A DNA stretch of 64,000 nucleotides from JANNYA01 sp031422315 (GCA_031422315.1 JANOQN010000014.1:62001-126000); one strand, 5' to 3'; positions 1 to 10,300 are shown, numbered from the stretch's first letter. Numbers and translations: made by a program. The notes: a model not told the origin generated them from the letters alone.

Positions 1-1
1 A

Positions 2-160
2 TCGCCTTATGATCCTGAAGCCACCGGTAAAAAAGCAGTCAAATGCGATATGTGTAAAGACTTAAAAGGCGGCGCAGCCTGCGTTCGCGCCTGCCCGACC
101 GGCGCTGCAATTCGCATCAGCCCCGAACAATTGCCGCAATACGCGTTCGCAAGGAGCTAA
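2..160 (+). CDS. 4Fe-4S ferredoxin-type protein, C-terminal end (partial)
   Basis: Only the last 52 residues and the TAA stop are in the window; the gene begins to the left. The tail carries a cysteine cluster of the form CxxC-x8-CxxxCP (CDMC, then CVRACPTGA). This spacing is typical of electron-transfer subunits that carry several cubane clusters, such as the DmsB/NrfC/HybA group. Such proteins pass electrons between a catalytic or cytochrome subunit and a membrane quinol-reactive partner. The next gene starts 3 bases after the stop, and its ribosome binding site AAGGAG lies inside this gene's last codons, so the two are almost certainly co-transcribed. The family is clear, but the specific subunit cannot be named from this fragment. 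Confidence 0.8.
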   Translation, partial: SPYDPEATGKKAVKCDMCKDLKGGAACVRACPTGAAIRISPEQLPQYAFARS

Positions 161-163
161 AGC

Positions 164-1063
164 ATGCATGACACCATGCTCAATTACGGGCGCTATCGCT
201 ATCTTTGGATCATGTTGGCGCTGCTGTTTGGCTCGCTAGCCGCCTATATCTGGCACTTTCCGATCGGTCGACCGAATGGCGGTTCTTGGCTGGGCTACAC
301 GCTCGGCACGATTGGCGCGGTATTGATTGTTTGGCTGATGCTGCTCGGCATTCGCAAACGCCGCTATGCCTCACGCGTGGGTTCCGTGCGCGGCTGGACG
401 TCAGCGCACGTGTATTTAGGAACCTCACTGATATTGGTCACCTTACTGCATTCTGGTTTTCAATTCGGCTGGAACATCCACACGCTGTGTTTCGTGCTCA
501 TGTTGTTTGTTATTTTCTCCGGGTTTTTTGGCGTTTTTGCCTACTTACGCTATCCAGCGCTGATGACCACGAATCGGCAAAACACCACCCGCGATCAAAT
601 GCTAGAAGAAATCAGCGAGCTGGATAAATCTGCACTCACGCTGGCCGATCAAGTCGATCGCAGCATTCATGACGTGGTGCTGCGTTCTGTCCAGCGCACA
701 AAATTGGGCGGCAATTTTTGGGCGCAATTGACTGCGAAGGATCGCTCCGGTGAGGCTGTGCTAAAGCTACGTCAAGCGGTGCTGTCGCATAAACCGAATC
801 AGCCGGAAAAGAAAGCCTCAGGCGGGCAAACGCTAGTGATGATGGTCGATTTTATCGGGCAAACCGCGAATGATCAGCAAGCCGAAAGCCTGCGCCGATT
901 GCTAGATGTTATGTGCCGCAAGCAATCACTCGCGACGCGCGTAGCACGCGATATTCAACTCGCTGCACTGATGGAGATCTGGCTGTTTATCCACGTGCCG
1001 CTAAGCTTTGGCCTGCTTGCCACGCTAATCGCGCACGTTTTTTCTGTTTTCTTTTACTGGTAG
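164..1063 (+). CDS. Polytopic membrane protein, probably b-haem binding
   Basis: A 299-residue integral membrane protein with about five or six hydrophobic segments, four in the first 130 residues and one or two at the C-terminus. Histidines sit inside or at the edge of membrane helices (SAHVYLG, LLHSGF, WNIHTL, FIHVPL, IAHVFS), as in b-type cytochrome and ferric-reductase-like membrane subunits. A hydrophilic middle part (about residues 140-260) would be cytoplasmic or periplasmic. It lies between an Fe-S protein and an FHA/decaheme cytochrome, so a role in passing electrons from the quinone pool or Fe-S clusters to the cytochromes is likely. That role is inferred from residues and neighbours. 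The ATG start is supported by AAGGAG eight bases upstream. Confidence 0.65.
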   Translation: MHDTMLNYGRYRYLWIMLALLFGSLAAYIWHFPIGRPNGGSWLGYTLGTIGAVLIVWLMLLGIRKRRYASRVGSVRGWTSAHVYLGTSLILVTLLHSGFQFGWNIHTLCFVLMLFVIFSGFFGVFAYLRYPALMTTNRQNTTRDQMLEEISELDKSALTLADQVDRSIHDVVLRSVQRTKLGGNFWAQLTAKDRSGEAVLKLRQAVLSHKPNQPEKKASGGQTLVMMVDFIGQTANDQQAESLRRLLDVMCRKQSLATRVARDIQLAALMEIWLFIHVPLSFGLLATLIAHVFSVFFYW

Positions 1064-1072
1064 CGGCGCGAT

Positions 1073-2857
1073 ATGAAATGGCTCATCCGCCGCGTAGTTA
1101 AAAAAGGCAAAGGCACGCTTCAGTACGAAGAAGATATCCATTACGGTGAAGAACTCGATATTGGCCGTGGCGCCGATCAAGCGATTTTAGTCACTGATGT
1201 CCGTGTTGCGCTGGAACACGTGCGCGTGCGGGCGATTAGCGGTGGAAAAAAATACCGCATTGAATCAATGATTGCCGCTGGCGTACGCATCAACGGGCAT
1301 ATCGAGCAAACGGCCACGGTCGGCACCGGCGCGTATTTGGAGCTGGGTAATATTCGCGTCACGCTGATTGAGCCGCCGACAGGTTATGAGGCGGCCGTTG
1401 AAGTAGCGCCAGTTGATAAGTCCGAACAAACCGCGCGCTTAGAAGCCGAACGCCTTCCCAATACGCTGCTTGAAACGGGTTTGAGCAAGCGCCGACCGTC
1501 TTGGCTACTGTTTGCATTCTTTTTGCTGATTGGCCTGATTATTCCGTTGCTGACGCACTATTTGCCCGGCTTAGGTAAAACGCTGCGCGGCACACCACTA
1601 TCAACCGCCGCTTGGGAATCGGGCGATCTGGCTGCGCCGCACCACTATTTCGGACAGGACTGCACCCAATGCCACGAAAAAGGTTTTGTAAGCGCCAAAG
1701 ACGATAAATGCCTAACCTGCCATGAGCGCACGCAGGCACATGCCGATCCAAAACTGTATGCCAATTTTGAACTAGCTGATGCCGATTGCGCGTATTGCCA
1801 CCGCGATCATAACGGCGTTGATGGGCTGATTTTGACCAATCAATCGCTGTGCTCGGATTGCCACATTGATATCAAACACCGCACTAATAATGTAAGCAAA
1901 CTCGCAAAAGTGTCGGATTTTGGTAATGACCATCCGCAGTTTAGCGTCAATCTGCCGGCTTGGGATGCGGCTGGCAAGTTCGCGCCAACTAGGGTCAGCA
2001 TGGACAGCAAGCTAATTGAGAATTCCGGGCTTAAATATCCACATGACAAACACTTAGGCGCGGTTGACGGCTTAAATTCCCCGCGCGGCAAGCAAATTTT
2101 GACCTGCGAAAGCTGCCACTTGCCTGAAGTAGGCGGCGCGCGCATGGCCCCGATTGACTTTGAAACGCACTGCCAAGATTGCCACCGCTTGACCTTTGAT
2201 CGCTTAGCCGGGGATCGGCAAGTGCGCCATGCCAACGTGCCAGAAGTGCTGGCGCAGCTTAGCGAATATTATGCCAAGCGCGCGTTGGATGGCGATTATG
2301 AAGAAGCCGCCGCCCCCAGCGTCGTGCGTCGGCGTCGAATCCCGGGCGCAGCCGCAGCGGCCATCAGCGCCGATGAAAAGCGCGTGGCACTTGATTGGGC
2401 GCGAAACAAAGCCAATTTGGTCACCCGCACGCTGTTCGAAGGCAAGGCCTGCGGCGTGTGCCATACCGTGCAAGCCCTGCCCGCCAGTGATGAGGGCATG
2501 CTGCGGTTTGACGTTAAACCTGTGCGCGTTGCAGGCGCATGGTATGCAAAATCCGAATTCACCCACGCCCAGCACCAAAGTGGCAGCACTTTGCAAGGCG
2601 GAGGCAAACTCGACTGTGCATCTTGCCATGCGGCAAGCCTCTCCAAAACGAGCGCAAATGTGCTGATTCCAGATATCGTCAACTGCCGTTCCTGCCATGC
2701 CGGTGAAGGTTCGAAAGGCTTGCTGGCATCAACCTGCATTGATTGCCATGGTTTTCATCAAACGCCCTACCCGCTTAAGCTGCGAACTGATCTACGCGCA
2801 AACAAACCCGCTCCCGCAGTTAAGTCGGCAGCGCCAACCGCTAAAGCCGCGCCATGA
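1073..2857 (+). CDS. FHA domain - membrane helix - decaheme c-type cytochrome fusion
   Basis: A 594-residue protein in three parts. Residues about 25-110 look like a forkhead-associated domain (IGRGADQ, a conserved LEHVRVR region and the INGHIEQT turn), normally a phosphothreonine-binding fold. Residues about 143-163 form one strongly hydrophobic helix. The rest holds ten CxxCH haem-attachment motifs (CTQCH, CLTCH, CAYCH, CSDCH, CESCH, CQDCH, CGVCH, CASCH, CRSCH, CIDCH). The topology implied is a cytoplasmic FHA domain, one membrane crossing and a periplasmic decaheme wire. The tail is Ala/Pro/Lys-rich. It starts 9 bases after the preceding membrane gene and should form a complex with it. Haem number and topology are well supported; phosphopeptide binding is inferred. 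Confidence 0.85.
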   Translation: MKWLIRRVVKKGKGTLQYEEDIHYGEELDIGRGADQAILVTDVRVALEHVRVRAISGGKKYRIESMIAAGVRINGHIEQTATVGTGAYLELGNIRVTLIEPPTGYEAAVEVAPVDKSEQTARLEAERLPNTLLETGLSKRRPSWLLFAFFLLIGLIIPLLTHYLPGLGKTLRGTPLSTAAWESGDLAAPHHYFGQDCTQCHEKGFVSAKDDKCLTCHERTQAHADPKLYANFELADADCAYCHRDHNGVDGLILTNQSLCSDCHIDIKHRTNNVSKLAKVSDFGNDHPQFSVNLPAWDAAGKFAPTRVSMDSKLIENSGLKYPHDKHLGAVDGLNSPRGKQILTCESCHLPEVGGARMAPIDFETHCQDCHRLTFDRLAGDRQVRHANVPEVLAQLSEYYAKRALDGDYEEAAAPSVVRRRRIPGAAAAAISADEKRVALDWARNKANLVTRTLFEGKACGVCHTVQALPASDEGMLRFDVKPVRVAGAWYAKSEFTHAQHQSGSTLQGGGKLDCASCHAASLSKTSANVLIPDIVNCRSCHAGEGSKGLLASTCIDCHGFHQTPYPLKLRTDLRANKPAPAVKSAAPTAKAAP

Positions 2858-2913
2858 TCAAACTGCCGCAGCCAGTGTCATGCACACCCACCACTTTTTA
2901 GGATGAGCTCACC

Positions 2914-4977
2914 ATGCGAATTCGAACGCTACTGTTTTTAAGCAGCTTGACAGCCCTAAATGCGTTAACTGGCTGCGGCGGCGGCTCCAGTGGTTCGTCG
3001 ACTGGCACAGCGCCCGGGCCAAACGATCCAGGCACCAGCAATCCGCCTGGACCGACTGGCTGCACTGGCAGCTGCGTCAGCGCCCAAAGCATTCTGTCGA
3101 CTGCGGATATCCAGACTATCATCGGGCAAGCTGTGAGTGAAGCGCAGGGCCAAGGCGTTAACGCGACGATTGCAGTTGTAGATCGCGTCGGCAACGTGTT
3201 GGCTGTGTATCGCATGACGGGCGCACGCACACAGGTGCGCATCAATGGTGATCGCAATGTCAGCGGCGGCCTAGAAGGCATCAGCATTATTCCAAGTGAG
3301 CTCGCGGCGATTTCCAAAGCTGTCACAGGGGCTTATTTATCCAGCGAAGGCAATGCCTTTTCGACCCGAACCGCGAGCCAAATTGTGCAGCAACACTTCA
3401 ACCCAGGTGAATTTGGCGGCCCGTCCGGTCCGCTATTCGGCGTGCAGTTTTCGCAGTTGTTGTGTTCGGATTTGATTCAACCGCCCGGCCCTGCGTTGGC
3501 GGCGCTCGGTGCCGTCGGCGCGCTTGGCGTGGGCCCGAAAACCTCACCGCTGGGTTTGAGCGCTGACCCAGGCGGTTTTCCGCTCTACAAAGGCGGCACG
3601 GTAGTAGGCGGAGTTGGCGTGGCAGCCGATGAAGTTTACGGGCTCGATCTAAATATTTTTGATGTGGATCGCAATACGGATGAGCTGATCGCGATGGCCG
3701 CGACCTTCAATTTCGGCGCACCAATTGATCGGCGCGCCGAACGCATCACAGCAGACGGCAAAATTTTTCGCTACTCGGATGTGGAATACACCGATCTAGC
3801 AAGGCCTGCTGGGCAATCAGCAGCATTCACCAGCCTGCCAGGCCGCTTGATCGACGTGCCAGGCTTTTTTGCCGCCAGCGCTATCGTTCCAGGACTGGCG
3901 TTTGGTACCGCCGCCTCCGGCATTGCGCCTGACACGCAAGATTTTCAGGGCTTGGATGCATTTGTACTCGTCGATCCTGCCGGCGCACCCCGATTTAGAC
4001 CCAAAGATGGCACGGACTCACTGCTCAGTAATCAGAGCTTAAAAGCAAATGAGGTGCGAACGCTGCTCGCTGAAGGCTTGAAAATTGCCAATGCCGCGCG
4101 CGCGCAAATTCGTAGGCCGACTGATAGCCAAGCGCGCGTCACGCTTTCAGTGGTGGACACGCGCGGCGATATTTTAGGCGTGGCGCGCACCCGAGATGCG
4201 CCAGTATTCGGCACCGATGTTTCACTACAAAAAGCCAGAAGCGCCATGTTTTTTTCCGCTAGCTTTGCAGCCGCCGAGCTGAGCGCATTGCCCAACGCAC
4301 GCTACTTGAATGCACAGGGCGCACCGAGCGGTGTAGAAATCAAATTCGCCGATTACGTCAGCGCAAGCCGCACGTTTTTCAATGACCCGGCATTTTTCAC
4401 CGGCAATATCGCGATTACCCCGCGCGCTATTGGCAATGTGGCGCGGCCATTTTTCCCTGATGGCATTGTTGGTACCTCCAACGGCCCGCTAAGCAAACCT
4501 TTTGCGTCTTGGAGCCCGTTTACTGACGGCATTCAATACGATTTAGTCAATAACGCTATCGGCGGCATTTTGGGCGCGTACATAGGCGCGCTGCCGATAC
4601 CTCCCGCCACCACCAGCACGCCCGCGCAAATCCAAGGCTTGCTCAATGGTGTGGTTGCAGTGCGCACCAGCGGCTGCACCGGGAATATGCGTATGAAAAA
4701 TGGCATGCAGGTGTTCCCAGGTGCAGTGCCGATCTATCGCGGTGACGTGTTGATTGGCGCACTCGGCATATCCGGCGACGGCATCGATCAAGACGATATG
4801 ATCGCGTTTTTAGGCGTACATAACGCCGGCGTCGTGCTTAACAGCGGGCTGGGCCACGCGCCTAAAGCCCGCCGCGCCGATACGCTCGTTCCTGGCAATG
4901 CCAGGCTGCGCTACGTGCAGTGCCCACAGGCACCGTTCGTAGGCTCCGATCAGCAAAACGTCTGTGAAGGAAAATAA
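2914..4977 (+). CDS. Lipoprotein with HbpS/GlcG-like (DUF336-type) domains
   Basis: A 687-residue protein beginning with a lipoprotein signal (hydrophobic segment then ALTGC), followed by a Gly/Ser/Pro-rich linker. After that, the region around SAQSILSTADIQTII and NATIAVVDRVGNVLAVYRM matches the HbpS/GlcG haem-binding fold (DUF336). A second related half lies further on (LKANEVRTLLAEGLKIANAA, then TLSVVDTRGDILGVARTRD, and later GDVLIGALGISGDGIDQDD). HbpS-type proteins bind haem or corrinoid-like ligands. Here the protein sits between a decaheme cytochrome and an outer-membrane barrel, so it may be a haem-associated, lipid-anchored part of the same envelope system. The ATG has GGATGAG upstream. 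Duplication within the gene is likely but was not aligned. Confidence 0.7.
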   Translation: MRIRTLLFLSSLTALNALTGCGGGSSGSSTGTAPGPNDPGTSNPPGPTGCTGSCVSAQSILSTADIQTIIGQAVSEAQGQGVNATIAVVDRVGNVLAVYRMTGARTQVRINGDRNVSGGLEGISIIPSELAAISKAVTGAYLSSEGNAFSTRTASQIVQQHFNPGEFGGPSGPLFGVQFSQLLCSDLIQPPGPALAALGAVGALGVGPKTSPLGLSADPGGFPLYKGGTVVGGVGVAADEVYGLDLNIFDVDRNTDELIAMAATFNFGAPIDRRAERITADGKIFRYSDVEYTDLARPAGQSAAFTSLPGRLIDVPGFFAASAIVPGLAFGTAASGIAPDTQDFQGLDAFVLVDPAGAPRFRPKDGTDSLLSNQSLKANEVRTLLAEGLKIANAARAQIRRPTDSQARVTLSVVDTRGDILGVARTRDAPVFGTDVSLQKARSAMFFSASFAAAELSALPNARYLNAQGAPSGVEIKFADYVSASRTFFNDPAFFTGNIAITPRAIGNVARPFFPDGIVGTSNGPLSKPFASWSPFTDGIQYDLVNNAIGGILGAYIGALPIPPATTSTPAQIQGLLNGVVAVRTSGCTGNMRMKNGMQVFPGAVPIYRGDVLIGALGISGDGIDQDDMIAFLGVHNAGVVLNSGLGHAPKARRADTLVPGNARLRYVQCPQAPFVGSDQQNVCEGK

Positions 4978-4978
4978 T

Positions 4979-6949
4979 ATGCACATTCAATTCGCAAGTC
5001 GTTCAATTATCAAAGCCGCAATCATCAGAGCCGTCATCCCCGCGCAGGCGGGGATCCAAGTGCCTTACACATTCGATTTACCGCACAACCATCCATCCCG
5101 TACACCGTATGCTCCTCGCGCCTGGATTCCCGCCTTCGCGGGAATGACGATTAGAGCTACGGCGCTAATGCTCGTCAGCAGCGCAATCTACGCCGCGCCC
5201 GATCCTGCCACACTCGACACCGGCTACTTAGGCTTATCGGTCGTACTGCCCGCATACGAATACGACAGCCTAAGCGCTGCCGTGCCGCGCCGCCGGCCTG
5301 GTCATCCCGTCGAAAGCAGGCGATCTGATCAAAACACGGGTAACGTAAATCCAGCGCCTGTTGATGCGGTTGGTGCAATCGTGCCGCTGCCGGATCGCTG
5401 GCGCATGATGGAATCCTTCGGCATGAAGGACAACATCTGGGATCCGTATGCACAAAACACGCTCAAGGGCGATAAGCCATTAAAAGTAAAAACTGGTGAA
5501 GCCGGCGATGATTGGTTTTTCCAGATTATCGGTATATCCGATACCATTATTGAGCCACGCAGCATTCCTACACCCGTGGGTCCGCAGGCCACTGCAAATG
5601 CGGGTGCCAATGATATTTTCGCAGGTCCAGATCAAACAATATTCGCGCAAACCTTTTTAGCCGGCATTGTTTATTATCAAGGAAACACAGTATTTAAGCC
5701 GCCCGCTTGGGAATATCGACTCACGCTAGCCGGGCAATACAACCGCGTTGACATCGATGACGTGCGCGGCCTGCAGGTCGATCCACGCAAAGGCAAAACC
5801 CGCGACGACGGCTTTATTGCAGTGCAAGAGCTCTTTATTGACAAACATTTACGCGATGTATCCACCCGCTACGATTTTGATTCTATTCGAGTTGGTATTC
5901 AGCCATTTTCAAGTGATTTTCGCGGCTTTTTATTCCAAGACCTGCAGTTTGGCGCGCGCTTGTTCGGAAATAGGGACAATAATAAAAAGCAATACAACCT
6001 AATGTATTTTCGGCGCTTAGAAAAAGATACCAATTCCGGTTTGAATGATATTGGCGCAGGCTTTAGAAACGACGATATATTACTCGCCAACTATTATTGG
6101 CAGGATTTAGGCATCGTCGGCTTTACCAGCCAAGCGATTTTTGCCTACAACCGCAACCGTGATAATGATTTATTCTTTGATGAGAACGGCTTTATTGCCC
6201 GTCCAGCCAGCTTGGGCACCGAGCGCCCACGCGAATATGATGCGTACTACATTGGCTATAACGGCGATGGCCATATCGGCCCGATCAATTTAAGCGTCAG
6301 CGCTTACGGCGCATTTGGCAAAAATGATGGCGCATTTACCGGCAAAGATAGCGATATACGCGCGGGATTTTTCGCCGCAGAAGTCAGCAAAGATTATGAC
6401 TGGATTCGTGTGCGCGGCTCGGCGCTGTATGGCTCGGGCGACAAGAACCCTTACGATGATCGTTCGACCGGTTATGACGCGATTTTCGAAAACCCAATTT
6501 TCGCCGGCGCCGATACCAGTTATTGGATTCGCCAAAACGTGCCGCTGATTGGTGGCGGTGGCGTTGGTTTGTCCGGTCGTAATGGAATTTTGAACAGCCT
6601 TCGCACCTCCAAAGAGCTAGGCCAAAGCAACTTTGATAATCCGGGCATCCACTTGCTTGGCATTGGTGCGGATTTTGACTTGACGCCAGAATCGCGAGTG
6701 TCATTCAACGTCAACGAATTGTGGTTCGATAACACCATCGTGCTGGAAACGCTGCGCAATCAGGGCCCGATAGATAGAAATATCGGCACCGATGCATCGG
6801 TAGCCTGGATCTGGCGGCCTAAATTCCATCAGAATATCGTCTGGCGGCTGTCTGCTGCGCTGCTTGAACCTGGCTCAGGGCTGCAAAATTTATACGGTAA
6901 TGACGACACCTATTACACGGTGCTCGGCAACTTAATTTTGAGTTACTAG
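4979..6949 (+). CDS. Outer-membrane beta-barrel protein of the cytochrome cluster
   Basis: A 656-residue exported protein with alternating aromatic/polar strands, many Tyr/Phe/Asn/Asp residues and a terminal tyrosine (LILSY), as in outer-membrane barrels. The ATG at 4979 has AAGGAAAA at good spacing. Residues 19-60 are encoded by a 126-bp in-frame insertion carrying the 116-bp palindromic repeat. If the insertion is removed, residues 1-18 join TALMLVSSAIYA to give an ordinary signal peptide cleaved before APDPAT. A second possible start is the ATG at 5144 inside the right repeat arm, which gives 601 residues with a short signal. The gene overlaps nothing but starts 1 base after the preceding lipoprotein stop. 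By analogy with porin-cytochrome modules it may sheath a cytochrome through the outer membrane; this is inference. Confidence 0.7.
   Translation: MHIQFASRSIIKAAIIRAVIPAQAGIQVPYTFDLPHNHPSRTPYAPRAWIPAFAGMTIRATALMLVSSAIYAAPDPATLDTGYLGLSVVLPAYEYDSLSAAVPRRRPGHPVESRRSDQNTGNVNPAPVDAVGAIVPLPDRWRMMESFGMKDNIWDPYAQNTLKGDKPLKVKTGEAGDDWFFQIIGISDTIIEPRSIPTPVGPQATANAGANDIFAGPDQTIFAQTFLAGIVYYQGNTVFKPPAWEYRLTLAGQYNRVDIDDVRGLQVDPRKGKTRDDGFIAVQELFIDKHLRDVSTRYDFDSIRVGIQPFSSDFRGFLFQDLQFGARLFGNRDNNKKQYNLMYFRRLEKDTNSGLNDIGAGFRNDDILLANYYWQDLGIVGFTSQAIFAYNRNRDNDLFFDENGFIARPASLGTERPREYDAYYIGYNGDGHIGPINLSVSAYGAFGKNDGAFTGKDSDIRAGFFAAEVSKDYDWIRVRGSALYGSGDKNPYDDRSTGYDAIFENPIFAGADTSYWIRQNVPLIGGGGVGLSGRNGILNSLRTSKELGQSNFDNPGIHLLGIGADFDLTPESRVSFNVNELWFDNTIVLETLRNQGPIDRNIGTDASVAWIWRPKFHQNIVWRLSAALLEPGSGLQNLYGNDDTYYTVLGNLILSY
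5033..5148. repeat. 116-bp palindromic element, copy 1 (inside a coding region)
   Basis: It begins GTCATCCCCGCG and ends GGGAATGAC, with a short hairpin in each arm (CCCGCGCAGGCGGGG on the left, TTCCCGCCTTCGCGGGAA on the right) and about 50 bases of unique core. Its length matches the copies at 6986 and 7166 exactly. It lies wholly inside the barrel gene and is read without a stop as VIPAQAGIQV... and WIPAFAGMT. Confidence 0.9.
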
Positions 6950-6985
6950 CTCATGCATCCCAAACTTCAATCTTGCTTCACAGCC

Positions 6986-7101
6986 GTCATCCCCGCGAAG
7001 GCGGGGATCCAGGTAAGTTGCGCTGTCAATTTGCTGCAAAACCCGCTTTTAAGCACGCCAGACGCACAACGCACCTGGGTTCCCGCGTTCGCGGGAATGA
7101 C
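6986..7101. repeat. 116-bp palindromic element, copy 2
   Basis: Same arms as the copy at 5033 (GTCATCCCCGCGAAGGCGGGG on the left, TTCCCGCGTTCGCGGGAA on the right). It lies just after the barrel gene stop. Its core (AAGTTGCGCTGTCAATTTGC and onward) is nearly identical to copy 3, so copies 2 and 3 are recent duplicates. Confidence 0.92.
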
Positions 7102-7165
7102 GGATAGGGCGAGACTGACGGACGGGGCATTCACAAGAATAACGGGCGCGGCCAACACCCACTTC

Positions 7166-7281
7166 GTCATCCCCGCGAAGGCGGGGATCCAGGTAAATTG
7201 CGCTGTCAATTTGCTGCAAAACCAACTTTCCAACATGCCAGATACACAACGCGCCTGGGTTCCCGCTTTCGCGGGGATGAC
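7166..7281. repeat. 116-bp palindromic element, copy 3
   Basis: Direct near-repeat of the element at 6986, 64 bases further on. It ends 57 bases before the start of the large decaheme cytochrome, so it lies in that gene's 5' region and could affect its transcript or separate it from the upstream genes. Confidence 0.92.
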
Positions 7282-7338
7282 GGATGATGAAGCGGGAATG
7301 ACGCGCCAAGCAAGCGTTGCAAACGGAGCACACGCCCC

Positions 7339-10300
7339 ATGAAAGCCAAGCAAATTTTATTGACCATCGCACTCAGCGCCATGCTGTGCGCGCCCGCTGC
7401 ATTCGCAGAAGATGGCGAAAAGCCAGTCGCGCGCACCTACACCAAAGCACCCGATGCGCCGTTATCGCAAACTTGGGCGCAAGCCAATGCCAAGAGCGAA
7501 GGCTGCGTCAGCTGCCACAGCAATAAAATGCTGGCAGGGCAAACCAATGCCGACGCCATGAGCTTTCTCGCGCACGATCAGCAAACCATGCACGCGTCCA
7601 AATCCGTAGTGCTAGGCTGCACGGATTGCCACGGCGGCGATGCCAAAGTTGGCATGCCATCAGGTGATGCTTATTCCGACAAAAGCCACGCTAGCCACGA
7701 CGCTGGTCATGACGACAAACCGCATGGCGATGAAAAACATTCAGACGCGCATCATGATGCTGGACACGACGCAGGTCACGATGGCGAACACGGCAGCAGT
7801 CACGGCGCAAAAAGCTACGCACCCGCTTATCAAGCCGCAATGGACGGCGCGCATGTATTGCCGCGCTATCCGGTTACTTGGTCACATTCCGGCAGCGCCA
7901 ATCCTGAGCGTGGCTACACCTTATTAAATCGCGAAGCGCCCGAGTTCACCCGCTTCGTCAATCCTTCCGATTTGCGCATCGCCGAAGAAGCCTGCGGCGC
8001 TTGCCACAGCCAAATTATCGTCGCAGCGAAAACTTCCATCATGGCGACTAGTGCGATGCTGTGGGGTGGTGCCAGCTACAACAACGGCATTTTGCCGTTC
8101 AAACGCTATATCTTGGGCGAAGGCTACACCCGTGAGGGCCTGCCTGCGGTTATCAAAGCGCCAGTTCCCGTTACTGAAGCGATGAAACGACGCGGAATTT
8201 TGCCGGAATTGCTGCCGATGCCGGCCTGGGAAGTGGTAGCACCATCAGATATTTTCCGCGTGTTTGAGCGTGGTGGCCGCAATATCGGTACTACGTTCCC
8301 AGAAACCGGCGTGCCCAATTCGCTCGGGCAAATTCAGCGTTTAGAAGAACCCGGCCGGCCTGACATTAAGCAGAGTAATCGCGGCCCTGGAACTGGCGCG
8401 CGCATTGCGGTACCGGTCATCAATATCCACAAAACCCGCTTGAACGATCCGAATATGTGGTTCATGGGCACCAACGATCAGCCGGGCGATTTCCGCCAAT
8501 CCGGCTGCGCATCGTGTCATGTGATTTACGCGAACGATCGCGATCCGCGCCATTCTGGGCCATACGCCAAATTTGGCCACACCGGACTTAGCCAAACCGC
8601 TGATCCAACTATTGATAAAGCCCAGTCTGGGCACCCGTTGAAACACGCTTTTACCCGGGCAATTCCAACCAGCAACTGCATGGTCTGCCACATGCATCAG
8701 CCGAATATGTTCATGAATACCTTCCTGGGCTACACGATGTGGGATTACGAATCCGACGCGCCGTTTATGTGGCCGAAAAAACAACACTACCCTAGCGATG
8801 AAGAGCTGCGTAAAACGCTGGATCGCAACCCCGAAGAAGCCGCGATTCGCGGGCTGTGGCGCGACATTGATTTCGTCAAGAAAGTATCCGAGCTCAACCC
8901 CAAATTAAAAGACACGCAGTTTGCTGACTACCACGGCCACGGCTGGAATTTCCGCGCCGTGTTTAAGCGTGATCGTGAAGGTACGCTGCTGGATGAGGTC
9001 GGCAACGCGATCGACGATAAAGATCCTAAAAAGTTCGAGAAAGCTGTGCATATGTCCTCGATCCACGTTGATAAAGGCATGCACTGTGTCGACTGCCATT
9101 TTGCGCAAGATATGCACGGCACCGGCCACATCGTCGGTGAAGTGGCCAGCCCAATCGAGATTGCGTGTAGAGATTGCCATGGCACCGCCGACGCCCTGCC
9201 GACCTTGGTCACCAGCAACGTCGCCGCCAGCGAGCGTGGCCGCAACTTAGCTAATTTACGCAATCCTGACGGTAAAAAACGCTTCGAATGGGTTGATGGC
9301 AAGCTAATCCAGCGATCCTTGTTGACGCCCGGTTTGCAGTGGGAAATGAGCTTGACCAAAGAGATGTCAAACCCGGTTTCCATCCAATACAACGCCAAAG
9401 CTGATCGCGCCCACACCATGAGCAAGAACACCGAGACTCAAGCTTATGGCGCATCGGTAGCCAAAGCCGACTACGCGCACGGTGAAGACAAAATGCAGTG
9501 CTACACCTGTCATTTGAGCTGGACAACCACCTGTGGCGGCTGCCATTTACCAATTCAAGCGAACGCCAAAACCAACCGCAACCATTACGAAGGCGGCACT
9601 ACTCGCAACTACGCGACTTACAACCCGCAAGTGGCTAGGGATGACGCGTTCCAGCTCGGCGTGCACGGCGAAGCCAAAGGCGCGGTAATTTCCCCGCTTC
9701 GTTCAACGTCCGCGCTGATTTTAAGCTCCACCAACTCGAGCCGCGAACGCATCTATATCCAGCAGCCGCCAATTTCCGCTTCCGGCTATTCAAGCCAAGC
9801 CTTTGGTACGCACTATCCGCACACTGAGCGCAAGATCGAAACCAAAACCTGCTCGGATTGCCACCTCAGCGAAAACAACGATAACAACGCTATCATGACG
9901 CAGCTACTTAGTCATGGCACCAAGTTCTTCGATTTTTTTGGCTACAACGCCTGGGTTGGCGGCGCCGGTGAAGTCAGCGCCATTCGCGTCACCGAATGGG
10001 AAGAGCCGCAGGCGGTAGTCGGCAGCTATTTGCACCAATACGCTTATCCGGACTGGTTCAAAAATCATAAAGACAACGGCCAAAAACTCACCGAGGCTTA
10101 CAACCATTCCGCCGGCGAAGCCAGCTGCATCCAGCTGCGCGGTGAATATGTGTACGTAGCAGAAGGCAAGAATGGCCTGCGCATTTATGACGCCGCCAAT
10201 ATCGCCAACAAAGGCTACTCGCAGCGCTTCCAAACCTCACCATTCTCAGGCTTTGGGCAAAACACCAACCTGCCCTCGAAAAACGCCACCTGCGTAACAT

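Noticed and set aside
6953..7342. Open frame of about 129 codons between the barrel and cytochrome genes
   Set aside because: It simply reads through two 116-bp palindromic elements, which are open in several frames on both strands; no independent coding signal.
7339..7420. Lipoprotein signal in the large decaheme cytochrome
   Set aside because: The cysteine in SAMLCAPAAFAED does not follow a lipobox and a signal peptidase I site lies directly after it.
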